Part shown: piece by piece, positions 19,708 to 29,016 of the stretch
How the letters are laid out: every line of letters begins with the position of its first letter
Position numbering within the stretch: position 1 is the first letter of the stretch
DNA from: Kordiimonas sp.
GTDB lineage: Bacteria > Pseudomonadota > Alphaproteobacteria > Sphingomonadales > Emcibacteraceae
DNA length: 64,000 bases
Assembly (NCBI GenBank): GCA_002700365.1
Contig: PADB01000011.1
Span: 1 to 64,000, forward strand
Direction: 5' to 3'
Notes under the pieces: generated by a model
Told to the model about the DNA's origin: nothing
What the model saw: the letters and a program-made list of their open reading frames with translations, nothing else
Databases searched by the model: none
Translations under genes and position numbers: made by a program

Positions 19708-20196
19708 CTATTGCACAGGTATCGTCAGGGACACTGGTCCGGCCTTATCAAAATTAAAAACCAGCGGCAGTTGCTCCCCCGTATCCGTATCGAGGTCATG
19801 CAACCCAAATAGCATTAAGTGCAACCCGCCGGGCCTGAATTCCACCTGCCCCCCTGCGGGCACAGCCACACTTTCCACACGACGCATGCGCATAACACCC
19901 TTATCCATGCTGTGGGTATGCAATTCAATTTTTTTCACCTTTGGTGACGTAACACTACGCAATACATCATCCACGGCCTGCGGGAGCGTATTCGTAATCG
20001 TCACATACGCAACTCCCGGTCGCCCCGCAAGTGCAGGACGTTTCGCCCAACCTTCACTTAAAACCGGGGCAGGGGCAACAACCAGATCCGGCGTCATGTC
20101 CGCCTTGGCGATGGCCGCGGGGGCCGTTGCCGCCACCATCAGGAACACAGCAAGCAAGATCACCAGCGACGATTTCCCGGAAAAACAAAAACGCAT
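19708..20196 (-). CDS. Periplasmic copper chaperone, PCu(A)C family
   Basis: 162 residues with a signal peptide (hydrophobic 9-30, cleavage near AIAKA). The copper-binding pattern of the family is present: HTHSM...M, then about 20 residues later GLHLM, i.e. His/Met ligands on a cupredoxin-like fold; GVAYVTITN is typical. Members hand Cu(I) to the CuA site of cytochrome c oxidase. AAGGAG precedes the ATG. A single-gene unit divergent from dnaK. Confidence 0.9.
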   Translation of the reverse strand: MRFCFSGKSSLVILLAVFLMVAATAPAAIAKADMTPDLVVAPAPVLSEGWAKRPALAGRPGVAYVTITNTLPQAVDDVLRSVTSPKVKKIELHTHSMDKGVMRMRRVESVAVPAGGQVEFRPGGLHLMLFGLHDLDTDTGEQLPLVFNFDKAGPVSLTIPVQ

Positions 20197-20366
20197 TCTT
20201 ATACTCCTTCAACTCCATTTCCCAAATCGGAGGATGTTCATGAACCTCACCCCCAAGACAACAACTCTATAGCATCTGCCCTAGGCTCTGTCCTAGTCTC
20301 TGGCTGCTTTTTACCGCCTGGAGAGCAAAAAAAATACATTTTGTCTGAAGATTCTTGCCCGCTTCA

Positions 20367-20396
20367 CTTGCAGGCCTGAAAAAGCCCCCCTATATA
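20367..20396 (+). promoter_or_regulatory. Candidate RpoH (heat-shock) promoter of dnaK
   Basis: CTTGCA (20367-20372), 17 bp, then CTATAT (20390-20395), close to the alphaproteobacterial RpoH pattern (CTTG...CYTATnT). It lies in the 357-bp gap 20197-20553 between the copper chaperone and dnaK and would give a leader of about 150 nt. Nothing else is evident in that gap. Confidence 0.6.
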
Positions 20397-20553
20397 AGCT
20401 TCAGAGAGAGGCCACTGTGCCTCCACACTATAAACTGAACTTAATAATAAGCGATCTTACGCTAGATATTCATTACGTAAAACGTTCTGGGGCCCTTCTT
20501 CGGTGCATGATGATGGCTGTATTAGGGTCGCCACAAGGAATAAAGAGGACAAA

Positions 20554-22455
20554 ATGGGAAAAGTTATTGGCATTGACTTGGGAACGACAAATTCCTGTAT
20601 TGCAATTATGGATGGCAGCAAGCCAAAAGTAATCGAAAACGCCGAAGGCGGGCGGACCACACCGTCTATGGTGGCTTTTGCAGAAGACGGCGAAGTTTTA
20701 GTAGGACAACCTGCAAAACGTCAGGCCGTGACCAATGCTGAAAATACTATTTTTGCAGTAAAACGTCTTATCGGTCGGACATTTGACGACCCGGCTACCA
20801 AAAAAGACATCGAAATGGTGCCTTACAAAATTGTAAAGGCGGCCAATGGTGATGCCTGGGTGCACGCCCGCGACAAAGATTACAGCCCAAGCCAGGTTTC
20901 TGCTTTCACCTTGAAAAAGATGAAAGAAACCGCAGAAGGCTATCTGGGCGAAGACGTCACCGATGCGGTGATTACCGTGCCGGCCTATTTCAATGATGCC
21001 CAACGTCAAGCCACCAAAGATGCTGGTAAGATTGCTGGCCTTAATGTACTGCGGATCATTAACGAACCGACAGCCGCGTCCCTGGCTTATGGCCTGGATA
21101 AAGAAGACGGTAAAACCATCGTGGTTTACGATCTGGGCGGCGGGACATTTGATGTCTCTGTACTGGAAATTGGTGATGGCGTTTTCGAAGTAAAATCAAC
21201 CAACGGGGATACATTCCTGGGGGGTGAAGATTTCGATATGCGTCTGGTTGAATATCTGGCCGAAGAATTCCAAAAAGAAAACGGTATTAACCTGCGTAAT
21301 GACACATTGGCCCTGCAACGCCTGAAAGAGGCTGCAGAAAAAGCCAAAATTGAACTGTCCAGCACACCGCAGACAGAAATCAATCTGCCGTTCATTACCG
21401 CAGACCAAAGCGGGCCCAAACACCTGACCATGAAACTGACCCGCGCCAAACTGGAAAGTCTGGTGAAGGATCTGATTGAACGGACCATCGCCCCCTGTAA
21501 GGCGGCCTTGAAAGACGCTGGTATTACCGCCGCTGAAATCGATGAAATCGTCATGGTTGGCGGGATGACCCGCATGCCGAAAGTGACCGAAACAGTCAAA
21601 AACTTCTTCGGTAAAGAACCACATAAAGGGGTGAACCCTGATGAAGTTGTCGCCATGGGTGCGGCCATTCAGGCCGGCGTGCTGCAAGGCGATGTGAAAG
21701 ACGTTCTGTTGTTGGATGTGACACCATTGTCATTGGGGATTGAAACATTGGGCGGTGTCTTTACCCGCCTGATTGACCGCAATACCACAATTCCAACAAA
21801 GAAATCACAGGTCTTCTCTACCGCAGAAGACAATCAGACGGCCGTCACCATTCGCGTGTTCCAAGGGGAACGGGAAATGGCCGCAGATAACAAACTGCTG
21901 GGTCAATTTGACCTGGTCGGCATTCCCCCTGCCCCGCGCGGTATTCCGCAAGTTGAGGTGACATTTGATATTGATGCCAACGGTATCGTCAATGTGTCCG
22001 CCAAAGACAAAGGAACCGGCAAAGAGCAGCAAATCCGTATTCAGGCCTCTGGCGGTTTGTCTGAAGAAGACATCGAACAAATGGTCAAAGATGCTGAATC
22101 TCATGCGGAAGAAGATAAGCAACGTCGTGAAATGGTCGAAGTCCGCAATCAGGCCGAAGGCCTGGCCCATTCCACCGAAACACAGCTGCAGGAACATGGT
22201 GATAAGCTGTCCGCAGAGGATAAGTCATCTATTGAAACCGCAATTGCAGCCGTACGTACCGCATTGGAAGGCGAAGACAAAGACGCCATCGACGCCGCGG
22301 TGCAGGAATTGACACAAGCGGCCATGAAACTGGGCGAAGCTGTCTATAAAGCACAGCAAGAAGAAGGCCCGGACGCTGCGGCTGCCAATGCCTCCTCTGA
22401 AGATGACGATGTTGTCGATGCTGACTTCGAAGAAGTCAACGACGATAAGAAATAA
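20554..22455 (+). CDS. dnaK: Chaperone DnaK (Hsp70)
   Basis: 633 residues from ATG at 20554 (AGAGGA upstream; an in-frame ATG at 20503 is rejected because the conserved start is [15 protein letters not shown]). ATPase domain about 1-385 ([35 protein letters not shown]), substrate-binding domain about 390-505 ([18 protein letters not shown]), then the helical lid and an acidic tail ending EEVNDDKK. Works with DnaJ and with GrpE encoded 4 kb upstream. Likely RpoH-driven. Confidence 0.98.
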   Translation: MGKVIGIDLGTTNSCIAIMDGSKPKVIENAEGGRTTPSMVAFAEDGEVLVGQPAKRQAVTNAENTIFAVKRLIGRTFDDPATKKDIEMVPYKIVKAANGDAWVHARDKDYSPSQVSAFTLKKMKETAEGYLGEDVTDAVITVPAYFNDAQRQATKDAGKIAGLNVLRIINEPTAASLAYGLDKEDGKTIVVYDLGGGTFDVSVLEIGDGVFEVKSTNGDTFLGGEDFDMRLVEYLAEEFQKENGINLRNDTLALQRLKEAAEKAKIELSSTPQTEINLPFITADQSGPKHLTMKLTRAKLESLVKDLIERTIAPCKAALKDAGITAAEIDEIVMVGGMTRMPKVTETVKNFFGKEPHKGVNPDEVVAMGAAIQAGVLQGDVKDVLLLDVTPLSLGIETLGGVFTRLIDRNTTIPTKKSQVFSTAEDNQTAVTIRVFQGEREMAADNKLLGQFDLVGIPPAPRGIPQVEVTFDIDANGIVNVSAKDKGTGKEQQIRIQASGGLSEEDIEQMVKDAESHAEEDKQRREMVEVRNQAEGLAHSTETQLQEHGDKLSAEDKSSIETAIAAVRTALEGEDKDAIDAAVQELTQAAMKLGEAVYKAQQEEGPDAAAANASSEDDDVVDADFEEVNDDKK

Positions 22456-22493
22456 CAATATATGTCCGGCGTGCCGGGCACACCCCTGATGCG

Positions 22494-22531
22494 CCGCTCT
22501 GCCCTGTTTTCATCCAAAAACGGCAGAGCGG
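22494..22531 (+). other. dnaK-dnaJ intercistronic hairpin
   Basis: CCGCTCTGCC (22494-22503) pairs perfectly with GGCAGAGCGG (22522-22531), and inside the loop GTTTT pairs with AAAAC. There is no T-run, so it is more likely a processing or stability element, or a partial attenuator, tuning dnaJ below dnaK. Confidence 0.6.
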
Positions 22532-22585
22532 TTCGTCCGTTCTCACAAGCCTGAGAAACAGGCAAGGCAAAAACGGATCACCCCT

Positions 22586-23713
22586 ATGGCGAAACAGGAT
22601 TATTACGAACTTCTTGGCGTATCCCGCGATGCGTCAGCCGCAGAGATGAAAAAGGCCTATCGCAAACTGGCCATGCAATATCATCCTGACCGTAACCCGG
22701 ACGACGCAGAAGCCGAAGCCATGTTCAAAAATCTGAACGAAGCTTATGACGTCCTCAAAGATGACAATAAACGCGCCGCTTATGATCAATATGGCCATGC
22801 CGCCTTCGAAAATGGCGGCATGGGCGGGGGTCATGGCGGCATGGGCGGCTTCGAAGGTTCCTTTTCTGATATTTTTGATGATCTGTTCGGTATGGGTGGT
22901 GGCCGTGGGCGCAGCCGTAACGGGGCCACCCGTGGCGCGGACCTGCGTTATGACCTTGAAATCAGTCTGGAAGAGGCCTTTACCGGCATCGAGAAACAAA
23001 TCAGCCTGAAGACCTCCGTTCAGTGCGATAGCTGTCATGGTAATGGTGCAGAAGGCGATTCGAAGCCGGAAATCTGTACCACCTGCGGCGGTATCGGCAA
23101 AGTACGCAGCCAGCAGGGCTTCTTCACGGTAGAGCGCACCTGCCCCACCTGTCACGGGGCGGGTCAAATCATCACCAACCCATGTAAAAAATGTCACGGC
23201 ACCGGACAGGTAGAGAAAGAAAAAACCCTGTCGGTGAAAGTTCCCGCTGGTGTGGAAGATGGCACCCGCATTCGCCTGTCCGGCGAAGGGGAAGCCGGCA
23301 CCCGTGGCGGCCCTACCGGTGATTTATATATTTTCGTAACCCTGTCTGCGCATCCCATATATCAACGTGACGGCTCCACCATTTATTGCCGTGTGCCCAT
23401 CCCCATGACGACAGCCGCCTTGGGGGGCGACATCGAAGTCCCCAGCATTGATGGTAGCCGCGTGAAAGTCAAAATCACCATGGGCACCCAGACCGGACGG
23501 CAATTCCGTCTGCGCCACAAGGGCATGTCGGTTCTCCACTCCCACCAGCGCGGCGATATGATTATTCAGGCCCAAGTAGAAACACCGGTCAACCTGAACA
23601 AAAAACAACGCGAACTGCTGCGCGAATTTATGGAACAGGACGGCGACACCAGCCCTGAATCCACCGGCTTTTTCAAAAAGGTCAAAGAATTGTGGGAAGA
23701 CCTGACGGAATAA
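22586..23713 (+). CDS. dnaJ: Chaperone DnaJ (Hsp40)
   Basis: 375 residues. J domain with HPD (about 33-35, YHPDRNP), a Gly/Phe-rich linker (about 75-110), four zinc motifs [24 protein letters not shown] and CKKCHGTG (about 148-210), then the C-terminal substrate-binding domains. It stimulates DnaK ATPase activity. Separated from dnaK by 130 bp holding a strong hairpin. Confidence 0.98.
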   Translation: MAKQDYYELLGVSRDASAAEMKKAYRKLAMQYHPDRNPDDAEAEAMFKNLNEAYDVLKDDNKRAAYDQYGHAAFENGGMGGGHGGMGGFEGSFSDIFDDLFGMGGGRGRSRNGATRGADLRYDLEISLEEAFTGIEKQISLKTSVQCDSCHGNGAEGDSKPEICTTCGGIGKVRSQQGFFTVERTCPTCHGAGQIITNPCKKCHGTGQVEKEKTLSVKVPAGVEDGTRIRLSGEGEAGTRGGPTGDLYIFVTLSAHPIYQRDGSTIYCRVPIPMTTAALGGDIEVPSIDGSRVKVKITMGTQTGRQFRLRHKGMSVLHSHQRGDMIIQAQVETPVNLNKKQRELLREFMEQDGDTSPESTGFFKKVKELWEDLTE

Positions 23714-23731
23714 CACCGGTTCCAAAGACAT

Positions 23732-23770
23732 AAAAAAGGCGGCTCCATTTTCTCTGGGGCTGCCTTTTTA
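23732..23770. terminator. Terminator after dnaJ, probably bidirectional
   Basis: AAAAAAGGCGGCTCC - ATTTTCTCT - GGGGCTGCCTTTTT, with one G:U pair and one mismatch, A-run left and T-run right. It lies between the converging dnaJ and DUF2971 genes. Confidence 0.8.
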
Positions 23771-23775
23771 AATGT

Positions 23776-24771
23776 CTATATATACGGTGCTTTCGAACGT
23801 ATTACCTCGACCCCACCAAACCCTCTCTGCTTTAGAAACGCTTCAACTTCAATGGTAGAACTGCTGTTCTTCGGTCCCAAAACGACCTGACTTATAATAC
23901 TACCCTTACCCTGCTCATCTACGGCCCCTTTATGGCTTAGGGATAAAATACCTTCATTACCTACCGCCAAAGCTTCTTGATGTAAGGCCACTTCAAGATA
24001 TTGGACAACTCCCGTTTTCACCATATTATATTGCACATAATCCCATAGCGTATCGTTCCCTATTTCACCAAAGCCTGGATGCCTACCTGTCACTGTCGGC
24101 ACTAATACCAGTCGCCATTCTTTTTCTTCCTTGAACGCAGGATGCTTAATTAGGAATCTTTCTGGCCTATATATTATTTTGGAAAGATGCAGCAGATCCT
24201 CACCATTATTTTCCTCCATATTAAAATTCCAATTTGGGAAATGATCATTCTTCTGCAGATACTCATTAATCGGACCAATAATATCCTGAAAATACTCTCC
24301 TACACCCTCATCATAAACAACTTCCTTAGGCCTATAATTGTCATCCCCCATCGTCAGAATGCGTTTTTTTTCCTTAGAAGAAAGTGCGTCTCTCAAATTC
24401 AAAGCCTCCCATTTAAATCCAATGGCGACCCCACAACCATCATCGCCATACCCACGCCATTGACTTAATAAGTCCCCTTCTTCAGACATGGAAAAAACAA
24501 AGGCTGTTTTATTGAAGATTCCACTTGGATGGTCATCATCCCGTTGTATTAACCTTTTAATCTGATCATATAGTAGGCCCCGTCCCATATGATCCTGATG
24601 ATGACTAAACTCTTGATCCCATACACTTTTAAAAACATCTGTAATATGATCACCTTCCTTAAGATCATTGGAACGTGTCACATCAGACAACCAAATTGAC
24701 CCAGATTTTGTGATGCTGTCAAAAACCGCATTGGAACAATAATGAAATAATGGACCGCTCCGAAAACGCAT
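23776..24771 (-). CDS. DUF2971 family protein
   Basis: 331 residues from ATG at 24771 (AGGGGG upstream; a GTG two codons earlier is possible). Family features: LFHYCSNAVFDSITKSGSIW at the N-terminus (set-up strand-helix), SNDLKEGDH, and the hallmark SEEGDLLSQWRGYGDDGCGV mid-protein. No enzymatic role is established; DUF2971 genes are patchily distributed and often accessory. The gene is visibly AT-richer than its neighbours, with many A/T homopolymers, which suggests transfer. Confidence 0.82.
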   Translation of the reverse strand: MRFRSGPLFHYCSNAVFDSITKSGSIWLSDVTRSNDLKEGDHITDVFKSVWDQEFSHHQDHMGRGLLYDQIKRLIQRDDDHPSGIFNKTAFVFSMSEEGDLLSQWRGYGDDGCGVAIGFKWEALNLRDALSSKEKKRILTMGDDNYRPKEVVYDEGVGEYFQDIIGPINEYLQKNDHFPNWNFNMEENNGEDLLHLSKIIYRPERFLIKHPAFKEEKEWRLVLVPTVTGRHPGFGEIGNDTLWDYVQYNMVKTGVVQYLEVALHQEALAVGNEGILSLSHKGAVDEQGKGSIISQVVLGPKNSSSTIEVEAFLKQRGFGGVEVIRSKAPYI

Positions 24772-25027
24772 ACCCACCCCCTATACTTGGACGTCATCAA
24801 CATTACGATACGACAAGTCCTGCAAACTGTCGCCCTTATTCACAGACACACCACCCGCCTGTCCCAGAATGGAACAGCCGCAGAAGTCTGTCAGGATTCT
24901 TTACATAATCAATTTATACGTGCGGTTGCAGGATATTTTTCTCATTTAGAATCAGCATTTTAATAATATGGCCCGTTCTTTGCTTATTTTCTGACAACTT
25001 ATGATTCATATGACAGGGAAAGAGAAA
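24772..25027. other. AT-rich intergenic region
   Basis: 256 bp between the divergent DUF2971 and PEP-CTERM genes. It must hold promoters for both but I see no convincing -35/-10 pair, repeat or RNA. Confidence 0.5.
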
Positions 25028-25654
25028 ATGAGCAAATTTCTGTTGAAGCTGGCCGCGGCACTGGCCTTTATCACCACCGCCAGCACAGCGCATGCCAACC
25101 TGCTGGTCAATGGCAGCTTTGAAGATGATGCTTGCGCCGGGTCCTTCTGTACCGTGGGCTCACTGACGGGCTGGAGCCTTTCCACGAATGTGGATCAAAT
25201 CAATTCGCTCTGGACCCATGCCGATGGCACAAAAAGTCTGGACATGAACGGTAACCGCGGCCCGGCCACCGTCAGCCAAAGCTTTACCACTGTTGTGGGA
25301 CAGGACTACCGCGTCAGCTTTGCCATGTCCGGTAATATCGCCGGTAGCCCCAGCACAAAAACTATGGATGTTTCCGTGGCGGGGATGTTGAACAGCTATT
25401 CCTTCATCAATCAGGGCAGCTTTGCCAATATGGTCTGGGAAGATCACAGCTTTATCTTCACCGCCAATGCCATAAGCAGCACCCTGTCACTGGCGAGCAC
25501 CACATCCGGTTGCTGCTGGGGTCCTGCGCTGGATAACGTGGTTGTCACCCGCTATGACCGCCCCAATGGCGTCCCTGCCCCGGCTCCACTGGCCTTGATG
25601 GGCATCGCTTTGGCCGGTCTGGGGATGGCAAGCCGCCGTCAGGCCAAGGCCTAA
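25028..25654 (+). CDS. DUF642-like PEP-CTERM sorting-signal protein
   Basis: 208 residues from ATG at 25028 (upstream in-frame ATGs at 25001 and 25010 would precede an otherwise normal signal peptide). Signal peptide about 1-24, ending THAHA-N as in ASTAHAN. The mature protein begins NLLVNGSFEDD, the start of the DUF642/galactose-binding-like fold, with two Cys pairs (DACAGSFC; SGCCWG). The C-terminus is a PEP-CTERM-type tripartite signal: VPAPAPLALMG, a hydrophobic helix, then RRQAKA. Such proteins are processed by exosortase and linked to exopolysaccharide or the outer surface. No exosortase gene is in the window. Confidence 0.85.
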   Translation: MSKFLLKLAAALAFITTASTAHANLLVNGSFEDDACAGSFCTVGSLTGWSLSTNVDQINSLWTHADGTKSLDMNGNRGPATVSQSFTTVVGQDYRVSFAMSGNIAGSPSTKTMDVSVAGMLNSYSFINQGSFANMVWEDHSFIFTANAISSTLSLASTTSGCCWGPALDNVVVTRYDRPNGVPAPAPLALMGIALAGLGMASRRQAKA

Positions 25655-25696
25655 GTCGGTCTCGGTCTAACTCTCCCATTAATTAACTCTTGAAGA

Positions 25697-25727
25697 AACG
25701 GTCCTTGTCATAGGGACCGTTTTTTTT
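25697..25727 (+). terminator. Terminator of the PEP-CTERM gene
   Basis: AACGGTCC - TTGTCATA - GGGACCGTT followed by eight T residues. Confidence 0.9.
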
Positions 25728-25804
25728 ATGGGGACACGGCCCTGTTTTTTATCGGGACAAGTCCCGGCCGCGTTGCCCCTAAGCCCCTTACCAACAAAGC
25801 CGCG

Positions 25805-27340
25805 TCACGGCAAATGTGACGTCAGGCGCACAATTTGTTTATGGTCATCGCGGGCCTGAAAAACCGATTGCAGGCCATCTTCCATGGTGCCGGAAAAAAT
25901 TCCTTCGCCCAGGGCCTTCAGGCAATCATAAAGAAACGGGAAATCCAACGCCGTTGTGACCACCGCGGCGGCACCGCCGCCTGTCGTCCGCCCCAACCCA
26001 AGGGCCACCGTATTGGCAATTTTACGCCAACGGGAATGCACCTTACCATAGGCCGATTGCAGGGCGTCCAGATGATTTTCCACGTCTTTCCGTGATGCTG
26101 ATGCGACGGGTGATGCCTCATCTTCAGGCCGGGTGCCGCCTTTACGGGCCATCACCTGATCCAATGCATGTTTCAATTGCCGCTTTTGTCGCAACAAGTC
26201 CTGACCGTCTTCCATGGCGTAAAGCAAGTCCTGCACTTCCTGATCGGTCGGCACCGCCCCCTTCTGCCGTAATTCCACCGCCGCAGATAAATCCCGCAAC
26301 ACCGTCAGCCGTTCCCCTGATGTGGAGACGGAACCATCCAGCAGTCCCTGCACTAAATCCAGAAACCCCTGACTTTGTATGGCCCCGGCATCTCCAATGG
26401 GTTGTGCGCCCATGACCTCATTACCTAACCGGACTTCCTGTTCATCCAGATTATAACTGCCCCCGTATGCCCCCGTCAGCGGCGCGGTGTATTTATGATG
26501 CAGCATGGTGGCACGAAAAATCATCTCGGCCATCTGTTCAGGGGATAACTGGCGGCCACGGCGTAAATCATGAACGGGGCCCAACACCCCGTCATGACCG
26601 GGAATGTCTCGGCATATTTGTGAAAAAACCATATGATAAACAATACGAATCAGCGCCTGACGCGCCACCGGCACATGCTGCCCCCGGGTGAGGATCTGCG
26701 TATAGTTTGCCATGATATGACGGTGATTTTTCGGCTGCAGAAAATCAATCAAGCCCGGCAGGACATCCCCCGTAATTTCTGCTTCGCAAGCAGCCAATTG
26801 ATCCCCGACACCAAAAAGCTGAGGCAGCGCGTTGCGCCGCACATCATTGACATAGACATTACGAAAATCGCGATGCTCCAGAAAGGCGAAAATCCCCGCC
26901 ATAACACCCGCGCTGTCGGCATAGGCCTGTTGTCCATCGGGACTAAAGTTGCGAAAGTTGAAATACAACGTACGCCCCGCACTTTCCACATGAAATAACA
27001 TATTGAGGAACTGACGCGGGGTGCATTTATAATGATGAACAAATTCTTCTTCGGTGCGCGCCGGCAACACATCGACAATCAAGTCATCATTGAACATCAG
27101 CGCATGCAGGAACGGCACCCCTTCCATCCACGACCCCCAACGTGAAATCGGTGCCACAGAGTGAGAATAGGCGTAAAGCCGGGAGGCATCCCCCGTATGT
27201 AACGCCTGTGCCCCGGCCCGAAGAGCCGTATAGCTTTTTTCCAGTGACGGGGCGCGGGCCAACACCTTTTTGTCCTGCGCTGCGGTACGCTCTGCCACCA
27301 GATCCAGCCATTTTCTGACATCTTGCTCTTTAATATGCAT
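25805..27340 (-). CDS. Unrecognised 511-residue protein
   Basis: I do not recognise this family. Start at ATG 27340 with GGGGGGAAG six bases upstream (an ATG at 27388 lacks this). No signal peptide; largely helical, with His/Arg/Gln-rich stretches. Visible landmarks: HHYKCTPRQFLNMLFH (about 115-130), FNFRNFSPDGQQAYAD, MIFRATMLHHKYTAPLTGAYGG (only partly quoted: HHKYTAPLTG) and a hydrophobic C-terminal patch (about 455-485, including GGGAAAVVTTALDF) that is probably not a full membrane span. Codon use resembles the housekeeping genes, so it is not obviously recent. It is monocistronic and divergent from dapB. Confidence 0.75.
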   Translation of the reverse strand: MHIKEQDVRKWLDLVAERTAAQDKKVLARAPSLEKSYTALRAGAQALHTGDASRLYAYSHSVAPISRWGSWMEGVPFLHALMFNDDLIVDVLPARTEEEFVHHYKCTPRQFLNMLFHVESAGRTLYFNFRNFSPDGQQAYADSAGVMAGIFAFLEHRDFRNVYVNDVRRNALPQLFGVGDQLAACEAEITGDVLPGLIDFLQPKNHRHIMANYTQILTRGQHVPVARQALIRIVYHMVFSQICRDIPGHDGVLGPVHDLRRGRQLSPEQMAEMIFRATMLHHKYTAPLTGAYGGSYNLDEQEVRLGNEVMGAQPIGDAGAIQSQGFLDLVQGLLDGSVSTSGERLTVLRDLSAAVELRQKGAVPTDQEVQDLLYAMEDGQDLLRQKRQLKHALDQVMARKGGTRPEDEASPVASASRKDVENHLDALQSAYGKVHSRWRKIANTVALGLGRTTGGGAAAVVTTALDFPFLYDCLKALGEGIFSGTMEDGLQSVFQARDDHKQIVRLTSHLP

Positions 27341-27463
27341 AAGACTTCCCCCCTGATGAGATCCCCTGCCCTGATGATAAAACAGCAATCTTTCACAGAT
27401 ATTCTATGACATTTGCAAGGCTTTGCGCTATCACAGAAATATGAAAACTGACCACGGGAGAAG

Positions 27464-28282
27464 ATGATGTCAGCAACGCGGATCGGGATTGTCGGTTGTG
27501 GCGGGCGTATGGGCCAGACCTTGGTCCAGACCGTATTGGATACGGAAGGGGCCACCCTTGGGGGCGGCACAGAACATCACGAAAGTCCCCTGATCGGCCA
27601 GCCCCTGAAAAACCCGGCCACCGGGGACATCCTGGACCTGATTATTTCCGATGACGCCGAAGCTCTGTTTAAAAGCTGCGATGCCGTCATTGATTTCACC
27701 TGTCCTACGGCCACTGTACTGCATGCAGATTATGCGGCCAAATATGGTACCGCCCACGTTATCGGCACGACAGGGCTGGAAAAACAGGATGAAGCAACGT
27801 TACAAAAAGCAGCACGTCAAACACCCATTGTTTATGCCCCGAATATGTCAATGGGGGTCAATTTGCTCTTTTACCTCACACAACAAGTCGCACATATCCT
27901 GGACGAAGATTTCGATATTGAAATTGTCGAAATGCACCACAAGCATAAAGTAGATGCACCGTCGGGAACGGCCTTGGGGTTGGGCCGTGCGGCCGCGGCG
28001 GGACGGGGCGTAAAGCTGGATGATGTTGCGGATAAGGTGCGTGATGGCATTACCGGGGCACGCAAACGAGGGGACATCGGCTTTGCCACCTTACGCGGCG
28101 GCAATGTCGTTGGCGATCATACAGTGATTTTTGCCGCCGATAATGAACGTATTGAACTAACACATAAGGCCGGGGATCGGGCTATTTTTGCCCGTGGAGC
28201 TGTCCGCGCTGCACTATGGGCTGCCGGGCAAAAGGCGGGTCTATACAGCATGTTTGATGTCCTGGGCCTGCCCCAGGCCTAG
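27464..28282 (+). CDS. dapB: 4-hydroxy-tetrahydrodipicolinate reductase
   Basis: 272 residues, usual size. NAD(P)H-dependent step of the diaminopimelate/lysine pathway. Dinucleotide-binding motif GIVGCGGRMGQ at the N-terminus; catalytic and substrate region EMHHKHKVDAPSGTAL (about 155-170). The start is one of two adjacent ATGs (27464/27467) after GGGAGAAG. Usually found near dnaJ in related genomes as I recall; here three accessory genes intervene. Confidence 0.97.
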   Translation: MMSATRIGIVGCGGRMGQTLVQTVLDTEGATLGGGTEHHESPLIGQPLKNPATGDILDLIISDDAEALFKSCDAVIDFTCPTATVLHADYAAKYGTAHVIGTTGLEKQDEATLQKAARQTPIVYAPNMSMGVNLLFYLTQQVAHILDEDFDIEIVEMHHKHKVDAPSGTALGLGRAAAAGRGVKLDDVADKVRDGITGARKRGDIGFATLRGGNVVGDHTVIFAADNERIELTHKAGDRAIFARGAVRAALWAAGQKAGLYSMFDVLGLPQA

Positions 28283-28345
28283 AACGTCAGGACCTAAAAC
28301 GTCAGGCCTAAATCCGGTCATAGCAGGGGTGTCTCACACGCCTTA

Positions 28346-28879
28346 TTAGGCCCGCATATCCCGATGATAGTGCTGCAAGGCCGCACATAAGGCACGCACC
28401 ACTTCACGGCGTTCCGGTTCGATCAAAAAACGCCCCAAAAACAAATCCCGCCCATGTGAAGTGATATGGATATACTTCTCTGCAACTGCCGTAGCGTCTC
28501 CGCCGGGCAGGTTGTCTAAGGCAACCCGCGCCCAATAGGGCTGGAACTGCCACAGCAGGGTATCGCCCTTGTGATCCTTACGCATCACCGTCAAGGCATC
28601 CGCTGTCAGCCGAATCCGCTCTTCACATTGCCCCGAACGATAAGACGCCCGAAAAGCCAGATAGACCAATAATACTTCCGCCCCCATAAAACCCATTATC
28701 GGCCAGGCTCCCTGCAGATAGAAAAACAAACCGATTAAAAATGCCAAGGCCGCAATCACCGAGATCAGAACCAAAAAGCCCCGCGGCGATAATGACCGGT
28801 ATGGGTATAAAACTGCATCGAACCAGACTTTGTCGATAGCATTACTGGGGGACGAAACATCAGCTGCTTTTTCTTCCAT
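28346..28879 (-). CDS. DUF2244 membrane protein
   Basis: 177 residues from ATG at 28879; the family normally begins shortly before FDAVLYPYRSLSPRGF, so an ATG at 28972 with a long hydrophobic extension is less likely, though the local ribosome-binding site is weak. Two transmembrane helices (about 30-50 and 55-75) and a cytoplasmic C-terminal domain (WQFQPYWARVAL; LGRFLIEPERREVV). Function unknown; common in alphaproteobacteria beside nth or dapB. Confidence 0.8.
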   Translation of the reverse strand: MEEKAADVSSPSNAIDKVWFDAVLYPYRSLSPRGFLVLISVIAALAFLIGLFFYLQGAWPIMGFMGAEVLLVYLAFRASYRSGQCEERIRLTADALTVMRKDHKGDTLLWQFQPYWARVALDNLPGGDATAVAEKYIHITSHGRDLFLGRFLIEPERREVVRALCAALQHYHRDMRA

Positions 28880-29016
28880 TCCCACAGTATAAATCAAGGT
28901 GGTCACAATCACAATTGTGCACGCCCGCTCTCCCACCACGCCCCCCTTCATGCCGATCATATAGCCAGGCACATAAAACCCTTGTGCGCTGGCGGGACAT
29001 GCGTAAGATCACGATC

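Noticed and set aside
21126-21687. Long antisense frames within dnaK and other conserved genes
   Set aside because: They mirror the codon bias of the true genes and encode no recognisable domains.
23776-24771. Phage-defence function for the DUF2971 gene
   Set aside because: No nuclease, toxin or other defence gene is adjacent; the domain alone does not support it.
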